This document shows positions 50,729 through 63,923 of a stretch of DNA of 64,000 bases, piece after piece. The position numbers and the translations under genes were made by a program. Each line of letters begins with the position of its first letter. The first letter of the stretch is position 1. The notes under the pieces were generated by a model. The model saw only the letters and a list, made by a program, of their open reading frames with translations, had not been told where the DNA came from and made no database searches. The stretch comes from Karalla daura (lineage: Eukaryota > Chordata > Actinopteri > Chaetodontiformes > Leiognathidae), in NCBI GenBank assembly GCA_029224185.1, contig CM055193.1, forward strand, positions 21,568,559-21,632,558, given 5' to 3'.

Positions 50729-51599
50729 TAGTGGTAGTTTGATGTTGATGATAGGAAAAGTGACAGACGTCACTAAGCCAGAATGCATCTAGCCAGTGTT
50801 TCTGGGACCCTGTGAAGCAAGATGGCACACTGAAAAAAGTCAAGCTAGTAATGTCCACGGATGGGAGGGGAGGAGAGACAGCTCTCTGTGCCACAGGGAC
50901 TTCTCTGTCTGTATGGAGCAATTCAGAGCAGGGCCAAACTTTAAGCTTCATTAAAAGGGAGAGGGCAGTAGAGGGGGAGATATGATTTCTCCTCTTAGTC
51001 TCTGTCAGAGCCTAAGCGGCAGCGTTGAGGATGAGCCGAGGACTCCTGAGAGACCTATTAAAGTGTCCTGATAGTAAGGATTTAAAGTCCTCCAGCCTAG
51101 AAATGGCGCAAGTGTGGGGAAGCTTTCCTGCAGCATCTTGAGGAAGGATTTGCATCATTCTTACAATGCTATGAAGGTGAAAGACGGAAGCTGTGGTAAT
51201 TGTGCAGGAAAACAATATATGTGTACATGAATACAGGAAAGAGTATTCACTGAGTAATGAACAGAGGACACTGGATTTCTTTGTCTGCTTTTACAGTATG
51301 TGAAGTACCACATGGTTTCAAAATTAGGGCTTTAATCCTGAAAATACACTTTAAATTTTGTTTCTCTTTGTGACTTCCTGTTTCATTATATCCTAAATTA
51401 CTGAATACTAAATTCTGCTTGATCTATGCTTTTCTGCTCTTTCATCTGGCAAAAATAGAACCATTGTGCAGATTCAGAAATTCTGCTCCTTAGGATTTTG
51501 GCCAGTCAGCTGAGCTTTGTAGCATTCTTAAATGTCTCTTCAACTTGAGCTTAAAACTGCAGAAGAGCCCTGCATTGTGGTAAACATTTTGTAGTTTAG

Positions 51600-51850
51600 T
51601 CCGAGCTGACTCCAATAACTATAGGCCTGTAGTGCTTACTTCTCACATAATGAAGGCACTTCAGAGGTTGTCTCTCTCGCATTTAAGACCCAATGTGAAG
51701 GTGTTCATGGATCCTTTACAGTTTGTGTTACCAGCCAACCATGAGTGTGGATAATGCCCTCATCTACATGCCGTACACAACCTAATGTCATCTGGACTCT
51801 TCTGATGGAACTGTGAAGGTCATGTTCTTTGACTTGCCGGGTCTGCTTTG
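51600..51850 (+). pseudogene. Broken LINE reverse transcriptase fragment
   Basis: From 51629 the frame reads LTSHIMKALQRL, then HLRPNVKVFMDPLQF, up to a TAA at 51752. A one-base shift to the frame at 51744 continues with VDNALIY and, after an in-frame TAA at 51783, DGTVKVMFFD. This follows the fingers-to-motif-A region (R-P, L-T-S, D-P-L-Q-F, F-F-D) of non-LTR retrotransposon RTs such as L2/CR1/Rex1 types in fish. The remainder of the RT decays by 52000. It is non-functional. Confidence 0.75.
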
Positions 51851-53993
51851 TGAGGAAGTGAGGAAGCACTATGTGGACAATGGACTATGACTTGTAGACC
51901 ACAATGTATCCTATTGAAGATCTGCATCTGGAGCAAGCTCCTGCATAACACAGGCTATCCCTCGAGGAACCTCTTCAGACCTTTGACACTGCTCTGACAC
52001 TTGCTTTGGAGTCGATATCCATCCACTGAAAATCTGGGGGTACTCGCATTTTCTGTGGTGCTCAGTTATTTAATGTATCAGCTTGTCATTTGATCTTGCA
52101 GAGGGATCAAGTCAGCCATATGGTTGGCCTCAAGCTCTTCTCCCTCTCCTTGAAATGAACACGATGAGGGCATTGGACCTTTGCCAACAATGGCGCTCAA
52201 CTCTGGCAATGATGAGACACTCATCAGACAGCACCACCACCAAACTTTCTCTGGGTAGCAGACACAAATCCATTACCATTTCAAAGTTTAGTTTCTGCAA
52301 CTCAGTTGACTCCATCTGTCCAGCAACATGTGAATGTTAGCAATCCGACAGCAGCCTTAAGCATTGGGAAGCAGAAATAGCTCTCCTGGGATGTAGAAAT
52401 ATCTCACCTAGGTCACTTTCAATTTCCTCCAACATGGTCAGGATCCCACAGCATTTTATGAACCACACGTCTGACCCACCCATCCTTTTTTTTTGTTGTT
52501 TTCATCTTTTTTAAACCTTTCTTTAACCTGCACTGCAGATAACATACATCCACATTTAATTCAAATAACTACTTTTTTGTGTTATAGTAAGCATTTTCTT
52601 GGTACAGCAAATATGAGAGAATGTAAAAGTTTGTTCTCTTCTGTGCTTGAAAATACTAATAGGAGACTGCACAGGTAGTCAGGTTGTTGATTATGCCCCT
52701 ACAGACAACTGAGGCTTCTTTTTCCACATGGAAAAACAAGCACTTATTCTGCCATCCTCCACTGCAACTTCATTGGCCTAATCTCAGTCTTTTGATCTGA
52801 TCGTTCACTTCTTGGAGTGAGTCTGAATATCATTTTGAGTCATTTTCCAAATTCAACACGTCTTTGGACATCTTCTCTCTAATGGATGTTGTTCTTCTCT
52901 TGACAAAAGCACCTTCAGGCTTCATGTCAGACCGTCCATTGATTATCATCCTATACTTCAGCCCCTCAAAATATTTCCCACTCTCTTGCTTTTGTATGTA
53001 CTCTGTTTGGAAACTGAAAATCCGTCTAAGTTTCTTTCTGACTCAGTATTTACTGACGGAGGTCAAAGAGAGACCGACAAGGCTTTATAATGAGCTGGCT
53101 GTGCGTTAAAATTCCTCCAGGGATATTGTTAAGAAACTCTTCTGACGTTACAGTACGTGTTTTCTCTTTTACCTCCTGTGTGACTTTTTTTTACCCATAT
53201 GTACTCTTTGGTGAAAGTTTGCTCCTCACCTCTGTTGTTTCCTGTAACTACTGTATAAATAAAATATATATAAAGATATATAAAGATGTGCAGTGCAGTC
53301 CCAGTTTACGTCTAATGCCATTACTGAACGGCTGACGAATGGTTTCAGTTTGACCTTCAATTCACGGGAACAGCCTTTCACGCTTAACAACAAAGTCAGC
53401 CTCTTTTCTAATTTCACCCGTGTTTGAGTCGCTCACTGCTTCCAGCTACCCACTCTCCTCGTTCACGTTTACACTGTCCACATTCTGTTCCTCAGTGTGG
53501 CCAGACCCACTGTCCCTCACCTTGTTTTTTTTTTCGTCTGCACATCTCTCTTATCTAGCCCAGCCACATCCCAGAGGCGGTTTCCGATTCCACATGCTTC
53601 CGGAAGCCTGGATGTTCCCTGGAAGCTATCCCCATGGCTACCACTCTGAACAACAGCTTGAGCGTGCCTGAACCATGCACATACTGTTAGTGTTATTATA
53701 GTCATTACTACTGCTAAGTGAAATCTTATCCTGAAGATTTTGGATTTTTGTATTTCAGTCATCAATGTGGCACACATCCGCTACTAATACCATTTTCCAT
53801 TTTACCTGTTGAAATTTTCTCATCCTAGCTCTACATATGCATTTACTTGACCTGACAGGAAGTGGAGAGAAGTTCAGACTCTACTTCTGGCCTTAAGAGC
53901 ATGCCCTTTTCAAAAAATATCCTCCTCTTCCTCGCTGACATGTGAGCACACACAGACACAGCCACTGCTGACATTTTCTTGCCACCTGCCTGC

Positions 53994-53994
<1 letters not shown>
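51851..53994. other. Intergenic, mostly old repeat, no gene seen
   Basis: The stretch 51851-52350 may be further decayed LINE sequence, but no motif is readable. Beyond that it is AT-rich, with short TATAAAGA repeats near 53262-53286. No exon is supported. Confidence 0.4.
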
Positions 53995-54045
<51 letters not shown>

Positions 54046-54059
54046 AGCACACACACACA
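53995..54059. repeat. (CA)n microsatellite
   Basis: About 25 AC units to 54044, a CAGC break, then 6 more. Confidence 0.97.
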
Positions 54060-54479
54060 AGAAGAACATCTGTTGTGTGTGGATGGGAAGAGCTGCAAAC
54101 ATATTTCTATCTACAACCTTGAAGCAAGAATTCACCTCACGTAGACTTAAAGATCAAATGTGGGTTCTTCAATCTGAACCAGGGACAACAAAAAGTGAAA
54201 AGGTAAAACAAAAACTGCAAGAATTTCTAGGAAATTCAACATCGACATGCTATGTCTCAGTAACCAGCTAAAGAGTGCCTTGCATGCAGAGGGGAACCTT
54301 CAGGGCCTTCTTAAAAAAATCTGCACCAAACTATAAGAGTATTGAATAATTACATTCATATATTTTTAAATATGTCTGATTTGATACAGTACATTGCATA
54401 GATTCCCTCTCATCTATGTTTCCTGTCAAGTTCACATCAGCAATAAAAGAGTTTCTGTCCTGAAACATGTTCAATCAGC

Positions 54480-54980
54480 ATCGTCCGTCTTTATCAAAGC
54501 CCAGTAAGCTGGGTGGACCTGGGCCGGCCTGGCCCTGCCTACTGAGAGGCTGGCACCGCCCAGGCCATGGCCACAACCACTCAAACCAACTAGGAGTTCT
54601 TTGGACAATGGCACGGGACTGGCTGCTGAAGGTGGACCTTGGGAAACAGCTCAAATTTTCAGACTTGATTGCAGCGATCGCCCTGAGGCCATACGCTGTG
54701 CTGCTGTCAGTCAACAAGGCAGATGATCGTGCTGCAGTTAACTGTTCCCTAGGAAGACTGAATGGAGGAGGCTTTTGGGAGGGAGGGGACCAAGTATGAG
54801 GAGCTGAACAGTATATACTGGATGGCAATGGATGGGATATGACCGCATCAAGGTTGGGAGCAGAGGCTTTGTGGGCTATTCATGGCCCACATGGCCGTGA
54901 AGAACATCACATCAGCATCAACATGGTTGTGGATCAGAAGGCTGATCCGTGGTCTCCGGGGCAAGGGTATCTGATGCTGA
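54480..54980 (+). pseudogene. Broken retroelement protein C-terminus
   Basis: From 54602 a frame reads MARDWLLKVDLGKQLKF and then LRPYAVLLS. Further on, out of frame, come pieces like KYEEL, RGFVGY and a W-L-W-I-R end. These follow, in order, the C-terminal part of a mobile-element protein found in many copies in fish genomes. Its RPD...ELTVPWE core resembles the restriction-like endonuclease of R2/NeSL-type LINEs; that domain link is inference. In this copy the RPD aspartate is Y and the ELTV glutamate position is lost. With the frameshifts, it is dead. The 59 bp at 54517-54575 recur at 43835. Confidence 0.6.
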
Positions 54981-57389
54981 AAGACCCACAACACCCAAAG
55001 ACCCCAGTTTACAATACTGACGATGATGAGGGTGTATGTGAAAACTAAAACGTATTGTCACTCTGACTATTGTCATCTCCGACTAATATAAAATAATAAA
55101 GAGGAGCACAACTTTTAATGAGCCTACGCTGAGTGATTAAACTAGTCATTTTCAAGCAGTCATTATGTAACCGTGACACAAGGACCCGTAATGAGAGCCA
55201 CAGGCCCGCTCTCATTCGCTAACTGCATGTCAATATTGCTTCATTTTAATTGGACAGAATCCCAGAGTGAAATTAACATGTTTTAATCCGGTCCCCAGCG
55301 TTTTTAAACAAGTGTCGAACACTAAAGTTACATCAGGTTGAAAAGGAGTCTCTTTTGCATTTCTCCCAAATGAAGGCAGCTTTTTTTTTTTTTTTCGGGT
55401 TCCTCTCTCACTCTCCTCCTGTGTTGCTTCTTTGCCCTGTTTTATGAAGTCTGGATACAGTGCCTCCTGTCTGCGTGTGATGTCTTGCCTTGGAGGGAAG
55501 AAGCCTTGCATGCCAGTTTGAGATCAAGAAGCCACACAGTGCCACAGTAATGACTGTCGCCCTGGGCTGAATAACGTCTCGCCTCTGAAATCATTTACCA
55601 GCCTCCTGCACAGCTCTGACATTGTGCTTCTGCTACAGCCAAGGGGAGCTGATAAGTAAGGAATAAGAGTGTGTGTGTACTTTCCAGTCGGTTCTGTGCC
55701 CGCGATTGCTTGATGAACCCGTTGATTCGCCGTACCATTGATTATTCAGTCGCGCATGAACGTGATGCGTCGCTGATTGTGGAAAAATCCAACTACATTA
55801 GAAGATCAGTCATCAGTCGCAATGAGAAGCGGTCACGTCCACCTTGATGGAAACCCAGACTGAGGAACCACTATTTGAACCAAACTCCAGGTGATGTATG
55901 CAATTAAAATAAATTGTGTGCAAATTATGCACCACTGCACAATTAGTTAAGCCATAAATTGTGTTGCAAATGGCTGAATATAATTAATAATATAAAATAT
56001 AAAATATAATTAAACCTTGCACATACATAAACTTCCCTTGAGTTTGACTCATTTTATGAAATGATGTAAACTCTGTTCTATACTCAATTGTGAGGTACAT
56101 ACTTTGTTTTAAACAAAATATAAATACAAAAATGACTGTTGTTTAATAAAGCAAATATACTCAACTATGCTTTACATTGGTTAATCACATTAAAAAATAA
56201 AGTGAAAAAAGTATTTAATAATATAAAAAAACACAGCAAAGAAAAAAGCTTGAGATTTTAATAAACCTTTGAGCAGATGTCTCCATTCTGTTACGATGAA
56301 CTGCTGCCAGAGCTGCATTTTAAACCATTTAATCTGAATATATATTCTATTCTGATTCCCCTCAGGGTGAAATTGTCTTAAAATTTCATGTGAGGTTATG
56401 GATCACAGTATGGTGCAATGATTGCAATACTAAAGACGACATAGAAAGAAAGCTTAGGTTGTTTTCGGCCACTGAGAAGTTAGCATGTCAGTGGTTACTG
56501 TAGCCACACAATCACTGTCTTTTCACTGCTCCCATAGAAGAGATGACAGATAATACATCTGCAGGATATCAACAGACAAGAACAGATCTGAAGGACAGTT
56601 ACAGTACCATCTGCACCCGCAAAAGTCCTAGTGGGGACAAGCATATACACAGACAAGCACAGATGCTGCTCCACAGAACGCAGATTTGCTCTCTGTAATG
56701 ATTTTGACAGAGTTCACAAGGAGAAAAAGGTCAAAGTCCTCCCCTGTGGAACACATGCACACACGTGCGCTCCCTTGATACCAGCAGATATACCCTCCGC
56801 TGCCAAGTCATGAAAAAGAAAGGTGTTAACGGTGGAAAATGTAGAGTGAGCCTCTCTATCGCCACCTCTTGTTTTCAGATTATGGTGGCAACAACCAAAA
56901 AATAATTCCAGCGCATGGTTGCCAGGTCTGTAAAGAGGTCAGCTTGTGCCATGTCAGGCCACAAACTGTTCAGGGTAACAAATACATACAGGATTCAGGA
57001 AACCTTACGGTGCGCACATTTGACTATAAAAATACAGATAGATGCTGGAATGTTCTTTATAATAGCAGTACTGTTCTCCCTATGTGTTTGCTTTCAGCAG
57101 CGTTAGCATAGATCAACAGCCAGCCAAACTCCTTATTAGTGAACAGCCTTGCTCCTTAAATAACTTCTCATAGATAAGCCATGTTGATGACCACTGAATT
57201 CAGAGTAAAACTTTTTCAAAAAAAGATACAAAGGAAATGTTTTTGAGGTGACAAATTCTCCTTTTGTTAAATCCTTTTGGCTTGTCACTCTTGGTGGTGA
57301 CTGGTGTCTTTTCTGACGCTTGTGTAACGAAAAAATCCTTGACAAAATTAAAGTTTCTCAGGTTTAGTGTCTTCTTTATTTCCAATTTA
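54981..57389. other. Intergenic, no gene seen
   Basis: A run of 16 T lies at 55380-55395. The stretch 55690-55850 has several CpGs in an AT-rich setting, with no exon visible. 56860-57110 may be repeat-derived. No gene is supported. Confidence 0.45.
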
Positions 57390-57605
57390 CATAAAACAGA
57401 GCTCCTTTAGCGGCAATGAACTCAAAAGCAGACTGCAAATTACAAGAAATAAATCTCTATTTCAAACGCCGAAAAACAGGCTGGTGAGTCACAGGCAAGG
57501 TCAAAAAAGCTTTGTGCTCCCAGTCAGCCACACCTCCTGCAGGTAACTTCCCAATTTATAGGCCTCGAGACCTGCAGGGGCGTACACTCACAAAATAAAA
57601 CACAT
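57390..57605 (-). mobile_element. LTR-like or SINE-like remnant with TATA-like box
   Basis: On the minus strand 'ggcctataaattgggaag' (TATAAATT at 57560-57553) is followed by 'tgtggctgactgggagcac' and 'gaaatagagatttatttctt'. This looks like a Pol II promoter and R region of a retroelement terminal repeat, comparable in style with 21240-21615. No coding part is present. Confidence 0.35.
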
Positions 57606-60151
57606 TAATACATCAAATTAAAATTCAAACTAAGGAATGGCTCCTACCGTTTTACTGAACAGCTTTGTAAAAATCATATGAAGTATTAGATGCTTAATAT
57701 CAACAATAACTTAACAGGCATTAGCACAGCAGGCTAGAACTCAGGAAATTTTGCAGGTTCGTATAAACACTACAAACCGTAAACTACACTGCTACCTTAC
57801 ACCGCTGTGTAGAATTATGCATAACTCACACTCAACCCATACAAAGGTGTGACACTCACAACCGTTGCTTTCTGAGGGATAGCCGGCCATTAACATAGGC
57901 ATTTTCTGTCTCGTTATCTTTTCCGTCTACTTCCTGTAGTTCGTCAGACTTTCAAAATAAAAGCGCCGCAAAATACGTCCAAACGGAGCCATATAAAAAT
58001 ATTTCAATGTATTTTTTTGCGTTACATAAGCATAGAACTTTAACATACTGAACAAATTCAGGGCAGAACAATAGCCACTCGATGTAATGGCTGTTCAACT
58101 GACCCACGCTCTGTTTACACTAGCGCTGGGTAGCTGCTAGTGCCCATTCTATGTAGACTCAACATTATAATGATTTCAGACAGGTAATGTTAGCTAAGCT
58201 GGCTAGCAAGTTAGCTTCCCGATTCAGAAGAAAAGTCATTTCCATGTGCTTTTTAATACCATGTCTCCTCCTGCAACGCTCCTTGATTTATCAAGCTCTG
58301 CAACAAGCCTGACGATGAGGTACTCATCTGAATCAGGTTTGTTGGAGCAGGAAACATCTAGAGCCTGCAGGTCAGTGCTCCCTGAGACACATAGCTGAAA
58401 AACACTGTTGCAAGTAGTCAGCAGACTGTAAAAGAGTCTTTCATTCGGAAGGAATATTATATTATAATAAAATAAGTAAATAAATAAAAGATTATCACAA
58501 AAAACTGCATTACAGTTGTTAAATCATACATTTGTTGAATATCTGCATGATTCATTGCAATTGAGAAACAGTTTGTAGTGTGTCCAATATGCGTCTTTAC
58601 ATAAGTCATATTTGTCTGTTAGGACATACACAGGCTCATGATGAATAGCAGACTTTCTGGTTTGACATGGACATTTTGTTAAATATTTACTATCAGGTTA
58701 TTGTTGCCTGAAAAACAAATAGTGTGAATGGTTTGTGGAAATGTAAAAAGCGGTATATCACAGTGAACTTGTTAATGTCTCATTAGGGAGCAGGTTTGTA
58801 TTGACTGGCTGCTGGGATTCGAAAAGTAAACACACATCAAACAAAATGTAGGAAAATGTGGTCTGCTTTCAAATACTATATAATAATGTATTCAGTCAGG
58901 AAATTACATACTAAAACAAGTTGCTGGAGCGTGAAATATTTATGATTCAGCTGGAACTTTAATTAGTTCACTTCATTCAACATCTTAGGAACACCAGAAC
59001 AGAGGTCACATGCAGACTCTGAAGTGATTTCATAACTTCAAGGGTTGATGAAGACTGTACAAATGCAGTCTGATCTCACACCTGCTTATTACTGTCGGCC
59101 AGCTGCAGCTGTGTGCCATTTCCTTTCATTTCCAGCTGGGGGTGCGTTGATTGCTCACCATCACCATCACTTTCCTTGAATTTCCATGAAAGTGGCTTTT
59201 TTACACCCTGTTCTTACAGATGCCCAGAGCAGTGGTGTATAAAGCAAGGGCACCAGGGAAATCATTCGTCTTAGACAAGACAGGGACTATTGGAGCCCCA
59301 AATGAACATCCTTTATTTAAAGATTCAAAATGCTGAAGACACTCCTTAATTCTCAAGTATAAATATATCACTGGAAGAAAAAGGTACTGAGTGCTTTCCT
59401 CATATCCACTCTGTAGCACTCAGCAGCACTACAAGATCCAGCTGGCCCATCAGAGCAGCATCAGATTCACTCCCACAAATCTACATGCAGCACCTCAGTG
59501 CTTCACTCCATCCTGCATCAGTCATATACCCACTCAGATTACATCCAGGAAAAGAAAAAACTGCCAATCTGTGAGATACAAACACGTTAAGTTCAGCTTC
59601 TACACAAAACACAAGTATGTGAAGTAGACAGGAAGGTTATTTTTTTGGAGGACAGACTCATGCGTAATTTAAGTTTTAAAAAATGTAATTTGGGTTTATT
59701 AACATCTAAAATACCATGTATGTATAGAAAAAAAATAGAAAAATGGATAAGATTCAAAATTGCCAAAGATCTAAAAATGAATCAGAGTATTCACTAAGGT
59801 TTATCTAACATTCTACATGCTCATCAACATCCAAGATGCTCCCTTACTGTAAAAGAAAACCAAACAGTGGTGCTACTTCCTGCTACCTGGGCCTTACAGG
59901 CCCCAAGATCAGTTCAGAGAAGGACAACTGAAACAGTGAGGACCTTTGCCTCAGCGTCAGACAGCCTTGTGTCTGGTGTTGAATGTCCTATCCACGTTTT
60001 TAGAAGGTGACATAGTTCTAGCTTAGTTTGGATAGAATAGCGGGATGGAGCAACCATTGAATGTAAATGACGTTGTGCTCTCTGGATTTCCCTCTTTTGC
60101 ATTGTTTGCTATTGTAGGAGCAGTTTTCTGACACCAAGGCATCAAGTGCAA
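57606..60151. other. Intergenic, no gene seen
   Basis: 57850-58000 looks repeat-derived ('acttcctgtagttcgtcaga', 'ttcaaaataaaagcgcc'). The rest is AT-rich without recognisable features. Confidence 0.45.
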
Positions 60152-60528
60152 CAACCCAGTCTCATAGAAAAACATACCCTGGATACATTGGTCCTAGGTG
60201 CAAAAACGTAGAGGAGTTGCAATAACGACCCTTAAATTGTGTAACTGTGAGCGAGGGCCTATGTACGTTATGAAAATAGAAAATATATTTCTCAAAAGAA
60301 ATCTAATCAAAACGCATTTTTATGCAGTTTTTTATGCACTAATTCAAAATATTGACTTTTCTGTTGAAAAATGTGAGAAATGTCCACCATGGTTTTTGTT
60401 CTCACGGCCCAGATTTGAAAGTCACGTGACTTGGATGCAAAGCAGCAGGAAAAGATTCGGGAGAAAAAACGTAACAGTTACACAATTTAAGGGCCATTAT
60501 TGTAACTAGACTGGGGGAGACTGGGTTG
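60152..60528. mobile_element. MITE with terminal and internal inverted repeats
   Basis: The outer ends are perfect 11-bp inverted repeats: caacccagtct (60152-60162) and agactgggttg (60518-60528). Inside, cccttaaattgtgtaactgt (60229-60248) has an exact 20-bp reverse complement at 60474-60493, and pairing continues outward for about 13 more bases at 10 of 13 positions. There is no transposase. The target duplication is unclear. It fits a non-autonomous DNA transposon of a kind common in fish; the superfamily is not assigned. Confidence 0.75.
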
Positions 60529-61435
60529 GTTTGAACAAGGTCTGGGAGAGCTTTGAGTATTTAGATACGTAAGGACGTTTATGTATCATCAGTTATCATC
60601 TCTGTCACATACACATTTCTCTTAATAAGGAAGCGATCATTTAAATTAATAATATAATGTTTATAACATAAAAATATAAATTTGAATGCTTCACGTTGAT
60701 CTGTGTCAATTGTCTGTGTTAAACTATCGACCCTCACCTTTCTGTAACAGGACGTATTGATAAATGATGTGCAGAACTAAGTCTTAAGTATTAAGATATG
60801 AGTGATGTTTTACAAGTGTACTGGAGAGGCAGGAGCACAGAGGGTAAACCAAATTAATCCAGTCTGTGAACAGCTGAGGAATAAATCACGAGTGTGGTAA
60901 GGTCGGCAACATAAAAACAGGCAAGTGATGGAGGGCTGATGACCTCCAAAAGAATAAGTAAATAAATTGTTCAGACACATTTAGAGGTGCGTCAACAGAT
61001 TTAAACATGTAAAGCTCTGTGTTTGGGTTGAATCCAGTTCAGGGGAGCCAACCACGTGATGGATGGTCTGTCTGCTGTTTGGAATCATGAAGCAAAACCG
61101 AAGCATTAAAGCACGACATTTGAGTGTCTTACTTACATATCTATAATTGTAAATCGCAACCAAATTTTTGTCTTTTTTGAGCCAGATACCTTGACATTCT
61201 ACCTAGACCTCTTGAATAAGAAGGATAACTGCCTGTATAGAAAGGACCCCTAAGGGATATTTATAACCAGCCAAGTTAAGTTTTATCAACTCCCCTCAAA
61301 TGTTGTGAACATTTAGCAGTGAAGCAGCTGTGCATATTCAATTACAGTCTCTGTCTGTAGGCAGATGTAACACACACAAAAGCCAAATTAAAAATGTTCT
61401 TAGGCCACCTGATAAGATCAACTAGCTCAACTCTC
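60529..61435. other. Intergenic, no gene seen
   Basis: AT-rich DNA with no recognisable feature. Confidence 0.55.
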
Positions 61436-61476
61436 AGAGTTGATTAATGAAGTAAATAACTTCATTAATCAACTCT
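61436..61476. repeat. Perfect 18-bp hairpin, 5-nt loop
   Basis: The arm agagttgattaatgaagt (61436-61453) is separated by aaata from its exact reverse complement at 61459-61476. The stem is AT-rich. No function is assigned. Confidence 0.9.
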
Positions 61477-63923
61477 TTTTATTTATTTATTTGCTTTTAC
61501 TAAAGAGGTGTCCCAGAGGGGGGGGGGGATATTCATCATAGCAGTCTCGATGCATTTAAAGCAGACTGTAGCGCTGAAACAATCTGTGTCTCTGTGACTG
61601 ATTATTTTAACTCTTGTCCTGCTTACAGCAGTACAGTGCTGCATCATTAGTGAAGTTTCAACTTAAAAAAAGAAAGAAAAGAATGTGATGTTCCATCAGT
61701 AGCTTCCCGGAGAGTATCAGCGTACACCGACTTGAACCAACTATTAAGGATTTCACAGTGTTTGATGTCAAGATCCTACTTTTTCGGTATTTACCAGAGC
61801 ACAAAATTTTGACATTTTAGAACTACCAATATTACGTTTTTTTTTTTACTTTTTCACTAATTGGATCTTTTATCCATGTAGCCCTACACAGAGGGTTTGA
61901 TTCCTCCACCTAGTGACCATTATCACTTTAACCTGCTGAGCTCCAGTAATTTTGCTGCGTTCCACTGTCCTGTCAGGATATTAATTTATGAGAATGCGTT
62001 TGCAGCGTCCATAGCCAGTACTTCAACGAAAACAACACATCACTGTGGATGATCAGATATTACATTTTACAAAACTATTGTATGCATGTCCTTGCTTGAT
62101 CCACAGTCCACAGTATAAGGACTCAGCAGTCAATACAGAGACTATAAATATGAACTTTTTCATCTTTGCTGCACTTTATATTGGCTCATCTCCACTTTAC
62201 AAATGTTTTAGACGTTGGTTTATGGCAAACTTTGAGACTGGAAATGACAAAGAGCACCGTTTTGAGTCAGGCTGCAAAATGACTACAAAGCATGTTTGGA
62301 GTTGTGAATTGGTATTCGTCACCATGCAGCAACCCTATTACACAGAATCATGTCAAGGTCAGTGCTGGAGTAGGTGTAGAGCCGGGTATTACCAGGTTCC
62401 GTTTGTTTTCATAACATGTTGTTTGTCTCCAAGCCCAGGGAGGATTGATCACATTTACTGTGATTCCTTTAGACCTCTTTGACAAGGTGAAAAGGATTAA
62501 TCTCCTTGGCCCCGCATCACTGAAACAATGCATTTAGATAATGTCCTCTTTTGAAGCACAACGCTGGTTCTAAATTGGCCATTTTGGAAAGTGGCTGGCT
62601 GTGCCAGACTTTGGGAAACAACCTATTCTGTTTAGATATAAGTGATACTCTGTACTTCAGAACCCCACATTGTGATCAGTAATCAGGAAATGTGATCAGG
62701 AAAGTTAATCAATCTACTAGAGTTACAAGTTTGTCATGCTCCAACTAATCACTGATGGGATGTTCATTGTTTTAGAGCAGTAAACCAGTGCCTGACACTC
62801 TTAAATATGAAAACTTTTCTCCATTGGACTCAACTCAATCTCTCATTTTGTTTTCAAGTTCCCCCTACAACAAAGTATGAAAGCATTTTGACAAATGGTT
62901 TTCCAGCCTGAGGTGAGTCATCTCTGCATGGCCTCTGTGGAATGACATCAATCTGGTGAAATGCAGTTTGGGCTCAGATATCTGCTGTTTATGGCCCTCT
63001 CTTTTCGAGGGAGGCTGTGTGAGAGGAGCAAAAGAAGTCCCCCCAGGTGAATTCATCATCACAGGGTAGCAGCAGCAGCCACTAGAGAGGATGAGATAAC
63101 CAGAAACAGAGCGAGGAAGAGGAGAGTAAGAAAGCAGGAGAATAAAAAATGTAAAAAATCACCTTGGCGCTTGTTTAACAGCTTATGATGGTGCTTGAAG
63201 GACTGTTTGTGCCGTGATTCATAACTCACCTCAAAAGAGACCCGGAGAAGACAAGAGCATTTGTTTCTGCTTTTGTTGCCACTGCTGCAGAGCTGGGAGA
63301 GATGGCAGAGAGAGGGATGCCTGATGGGGAAACATTCGTGCTCCTGGCAAAGCCTCAAAGGTGAATCGTTGAATAGGTTTTCAAGCTTGAGCCAACTGAC
63401 GCCGTTGTTCTTTTTTTTAATCATTTTCTCCTTCTGAGACTCTGAGGCTGGAGGTCTGGGCAAAGTGAACCACAATTTCGAGCCGCCTTCATACAAGATT
63501 AACTACACTGATGAGCCGTGTTAGGAGATAATATTTGTATTTGTTTTATTTAATCTCTAAGCTCGTTTCAACAGTTTTCATTTCATTCAGCAGTTAGAAT
63601 AAAAGCAAATTCATTCAAGGAATAAAAAAAACAACAAAACATTTATTTCAAATGATTACTGTGCCTGGCTTGGAAAGAAATCAAACACTGACTTTCAAAC
63701 TGAAAAGGCATCTGCCTGAACTGAGACGAGATTCACAAGTCACAATCACACCCCCAGATCAAAGGAAACTTGGCTGTGTTTGATGGTAAACTTACCTCTT
63801 GAAAAGATCAGAGACTTGGGGAGAATTTGCACTCTGATTATTCAGATTTACTTGTGTGATGCTCCGGTTTGTTTGTTTGTCTCTTTATTTGTTTGTTGTT
63901 TTGCTTATAGCTATCAGCAAATT
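61477..63923. other. Intergenic, no gene seen
   Basis: A G10 run lies near 61519-61528. Two 145-codon open frames (62045-62482 plus, 63059-63496 minus) show no domain, signal or codon pattern, and I treat them as chance. Confidence 0.5.

Noticed and set aside
52083..52340. 85-residue open frame next to the LINE RT fragment
   Set aside because: I could not match it to the LINE C-terminus in either orientation, so I did not extend the pseudogene over it.
62045..62482. 145-residue open frame, plus strand
   Set aside because: Composition is irregular, with no recognisable domain or splice context. A frame of this length occurs by chance in a window this large.
63059..63496. 145-residue open frame, minus strand, with a hydrophobic end
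   Set aside because: The hydrophobic stretch is at the C-terminus and comes from a simple purine-rich sequence. No family was recognised.
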